The position numbers were made by a program, and so were the translations under genes. From Streptomyces sp. SID8352 (lineage in GTDB: Bacteria > Actinomycetota > Actinomycetes > Streptomycetales > Streptomycetaceae): 56,527 bases of DNA. The DNA is taken from positions 1-56,527 of the forward strand of contig NZ_WWGX01000081.1 of the NCBI RefSeq assembly GCF_009862265.1. Reading direction: 5' to 3'. Shown here in pieces: positions 54,577-56,527 of the stretch. Positions within the stretch are counted from its first letter, which is position 1; each line of letters starts with the position of its first letter. A model generated the notes under the pieces. That model saw nothing but the letters and a program-made list of their open reading frames with translations. It was not told where the DNA came from and did no database searches.

Positions 54577-56256
54577 ATGCACACCCCCACACCGCTGGCC
54601 GCCGGACTCCGCCTCCCCACCAACTGGCTCGACTACACGATCCTGGGCATCTACTTCGCCGTCGTCCTCGGCATCGGCCTGGCCGCCCGCCGCTCGGTCC
54701 GCACCAGCCTGGACTTCTTCCTCTCCGGCCGCTCCCTGCCCGCCTGGGTGACCGGGCTCGCCTTCATCGCGGCCAACCTGGGGGCCACCGAGATCCTCGG
54801 CATGGCCGCCAACAGCGCCCAGTACGGCGTGTACACCACGCACTGGTACTGGATCGGCGCGATCCCGGCGATGGTCTTCCTCGGCCTGGTGATGATGCCG
54901 TTCTACTACGGCTCCAAGGTCCGCTCGGTCCCCGAGTTCCTGCTGCTCCGCTTCGACCGGGCGGCGCACCTGCTCAGCTCGGTCCTGTTCGCCCTCGCGG
55001 CGGTCCTGATCGCCGGCGTCAACCTCTACGCCCTCGCCATCGTCGTCGAGGCGCTCCTCGGCTGGCCCGAATGGGTCGCCATCGTCGTCGCGGGCTTCTT
55101 CGTCCTCGCCTACATCACCCTGGGCGGGCTCTCCTCCGCCATCTACAACGAGGTCCTCCAGTTCTTCGTGATCCTGGCGGCCCTGGTCCCGATCGCCTTC
55201 CTCGGCCTCAGGAGGGCCGGCGGCTGGGACGGCCTCTCCGACAGCCTCACCCGCGGCCACGGCCCCGACTTCATGACAGCCTGGGGCGGCACCGGCATCG
55301 GCAGCCCCAACCCGCTCGGCGCCAACTGGCTGACCATCGTGCTCGGCCTCGGCTTCGTCCTGTCCTTCGGCTACTGGACGACGAACTTCGCCGAGGTGCA
55401 GCGGGCGCTGTCCGCGAAGAACCTCTCCGCCGCCCGGCGCACCCCGCTGATCGCCGCGTTCCCGAAGATCTTCATCGTCTTCCTGGTGATGATCCCGGGA
55501 CTGGTCGCCGCCGCCCTGGTCCCCGCGATCGGCACCCCCGGCTCGGACCTCCAGTACAACGACGCCATCCCCTACCTGATGCGGGAGCTGCTGCCCAACG
55601 GCGTCCTGGGGATCGCCGTGACCGGACTGCTCGCGGCGTTCATGGCGGGCATGGCGGCGAACATCTCGTCCTTCAACACCGTGCTCACCACGGACATCTG
55701 GGCGAAGTACGCGGTCCGGGGCCGCGAGGACGCCTACTACGTCCGCTTCGGCCGCCTGATCACCGCGGCGGGCGTCCTCGCCTCCATCGGCACGGCGTTC
55801 CTCGCGTCGTCCTTCTCGAACATCATGGCCTACCTCCAGGCCCTGTTCTCCTTCTTCAACGTGCCGATGTTCGTGGTCTTCGTCATCGGCATGTTCTGGC
55901 CGCGCGCCTCCGTGAAGTCCGGCTTCTGGGGCCTGCTCGCGGGCACCACGGCGGCGATGGTCAACTACTTCGTCCTCTACCGGCAGGGCGTCGTCGCGAT
56001 CCCCACCGACCAGGGCGCCAACTTCGTCTCCGCCATCGCCGGGTTCGTGGCGGGCGGGGTCGTCATGGTCGCCGTCTCCCTCTTCACGGCGCCCCGGCCC
56101 GCCGCCGAACTCCAGGGCCTGGTCCACGGCACCCGCTCCCCCGGCACGCCCGAACCGCCGGCCGAGGGCGACGACGCCTGGTACCGCCGCCCGGCGCTGC
56201 TGGGCTGGGGCGCGGTGCTCCTGGCCGCGGCCTGCTACCTCCCGTTCTCGCTCTGA
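54577..56256 (+). CDS. Sodium/solute symporter (SSS family), probable galactose/glucose transporter
   Basis: This 559-residue integral membrane protein has about 14 hydrophobic helices. It has the SSS features: an N-terminal LDYTILGIYFAVVLGIGL helix, FFLSGRSLPAWVTGLAF, and the sodium-site region AANLGATEILGMAANSAQYG. Its similarity to sodium/glucose cotransporters and its divergent position next to galTEK suggest galactose or a related sugar as substrate. The ATG at 54577 has GCGAGG upstream. A small membrane protein follows after 19 bases. Confidence 0.92.
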   Translation: MHTPTPLAAGLRLPTNWLDYTILGIYFAVVLGIGLAARRSVRTSLDFFLSGRSLPAWVTGLAFIAANLGATEILGMAANSAQYGVYTTHWYWIGAIPAMVFLGLVMMPFYYGSKVRSVPEFLLLRFDRAAHLLSSVLFALAAVLIAGVNLYALAIVVEALLGWPEWVAIVVAGFFVLAYITLGGLSSAIYNEVLQFFVILAALVPIAFLGLRRAGGWDGLSDSLTRGHGPDFMTAWGGTGIGSPNPLGANWLTIVLGLGFVLSFGYWTTNFAEVQRALSAKNLSAARRTPLIAAFPKIFIVFLVMIPGLVAAALVPAIGTPGSDLQYNDAIPYLMRELLPNGVLGIAVTGLLAAFMAGMAANISSFNTVLTTDIWAKYAVRGREDAYYVRFGRLITAAGVLASIGTAFLASSFSNIMAYLQALFSFFNVPMFVVFVIGMFWPRASVKSGFWGLLAGTTAAMVNYFVLYRQGVVAIPTDQGANFVSAIAGFVAGGVVMVAVSLFTAPRPAAELQGLVHGTRSPGTPEPPAEGDDAWYRRPALLGWGAVLLAAACYLPFSL

Positions 56257-56275
56257 CCGGCACGGAAGGAGAGAC

Positions 56276-56527
56276 ATGTCCGAGCACGACATCCAGCGCG
56301 AGGTCTCCGAACTGGAGAGCAGATCCACGACGGCCGCGCGCCTCTTCGACATCCGCCGCATCATCGGCGGGCTCTTCGTGGTCTACGGCGTCATCGTGAC
56401 GACCGCGGGCATCCTGGCGTCCGACGAGGACATCGCCAAGGCGCAGGGCGTCAACATCAACCTGTGGACGGGCCTGGCGATGCTCCTGCTCGGCCTCTTC
56501 TTCCTGACCTGGCTGAAACTGAGCCCC
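56276..56527 (+). CDS. Small membrane protein, partner of the SSS symporter (partial)
   Basis: The first 84 residues are present; the gene continues past the window end. A charged helical N-terminus (EHDIQREVSELESRSTTAAR) is followed by two transmembrane helices (IIGGLFVVYGVIVTTAGILA and LWTGLAMLLLGLFFLTWL). GGAAGGAG lies five bases upstream of the ATG. Two-helix proteins of this kind commonly follow SSS transporter genes and may be accessory subunits. Confidence 0.85.
   Translation, partial: MSEHDIQREVSELESRSTTAARLFDIRRIIGGLFVVYGVIVTTAGILASDEDIAKAQGVNINLWTGLAMLLLGLFFLTWLKLSP

Noticed and set aside
54376..56364. Leftward open frame of 662 codons opposite the SSS symporter
   Set aside because: Asp/Gly/Glu/Arg-rich shadow; the opposite strand encodes a conserved transporter.

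Overview
The window reads as a chromosomal segment of a Streptomyces species. Base composition is very GC-rich, nearly every gene ends its codons in G or C, GTG (and one TTG) starts are common, and there are two secreted Rpf proteins, long Ala/Gly/Pro low-complexity linkers and many 4-base ATGA/GTGA gene overlaps. From memory, the gene order closely follows the S. coelicolor core region around SCO3091-SCO3139. The blocks eno-divIC-DUF501-ppx, mfd/mazG and glmU-prs-rplY-pth are also conserved in Mycobacterium. I see no insertion sequence, prophage or CRISPR array.

Layout. 1-2.2 kb: a cyclopropane-fatty-acid synthase-type methyltransferase, then a gene-poor GC-rich stretch. 2.2-4.8 kb: type II NADH dehydrogenase with a good Rex operator upstream, and a small Phd/RelE toxin-antitoxin pair. 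4.8-8.2 kb: ppx, DUF501, divIC and eno, all leftward. 8.4-10.8 kb: two Rpf cell-wall hydrolases, the first behind a clear cyclic-di-AMP riboswitch. 10.9-15 kb: a cytochrome P450 with an odd 230-residue repeat-rich N-terminus, mazG and a SurA-like lipoprotein. 15-19.6 kb: a Ser/Thr kinase with its membrane-protein partner, then an orphan HsdM/HsdS-like methylase. 19.7-21.7 kb: small secreted or membrane proteins, an HNH lipoprotein and an MT0933-like small protein. 22-25.6 kb: mfd. 26.2-29.6 kb: a MacB/FtsX-type ABC exporter. 30.1-31.0 kb: a coiled-coil protein.

31.5-36.6 kb is the most unusual region. A leftward pair carries two fusion proteins, a WHH-type nuclease fused to SUKH-1 and a nucleic-acid-deaminase-like domain fused to SUKH-4. 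Opposite it lies a divergent rightward pair, a YwqJ-type deaminase followed by a SUKH-3 immunity protein. None has a secretion signal, and the shared promoter region is rich in GTGAC/GTCAC half-sites. This looks like an intracellular toxin/immunity-derived system rather than an exported polymorphic toxin.

36.9-46.1 kb: an orphan sensor kinase, tRNA-Gln(TTG), glmU, prs, rplY, pth, a membrane protein and ppc. 46.4-50.8 kb: a desaturase-TetR operon, a MarR gene that is probably leaderless, an atypical NarL-type regulator and a GNAT acetyltransferase. 51.1-56.5 kb: the galTEK operon, leftward with 4-base overlaps, and divergently a sodium/solute symporter with a small membrane partner that runs off the end.

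Recurrent non-coding features are long GC-rich hairpins at gene ends. They include a repeat family, present three times, whose first bases are the stop codon of the preceding gene. Most starts given here were moved inward from the longest open frame to a start with a ribosome-binding site.
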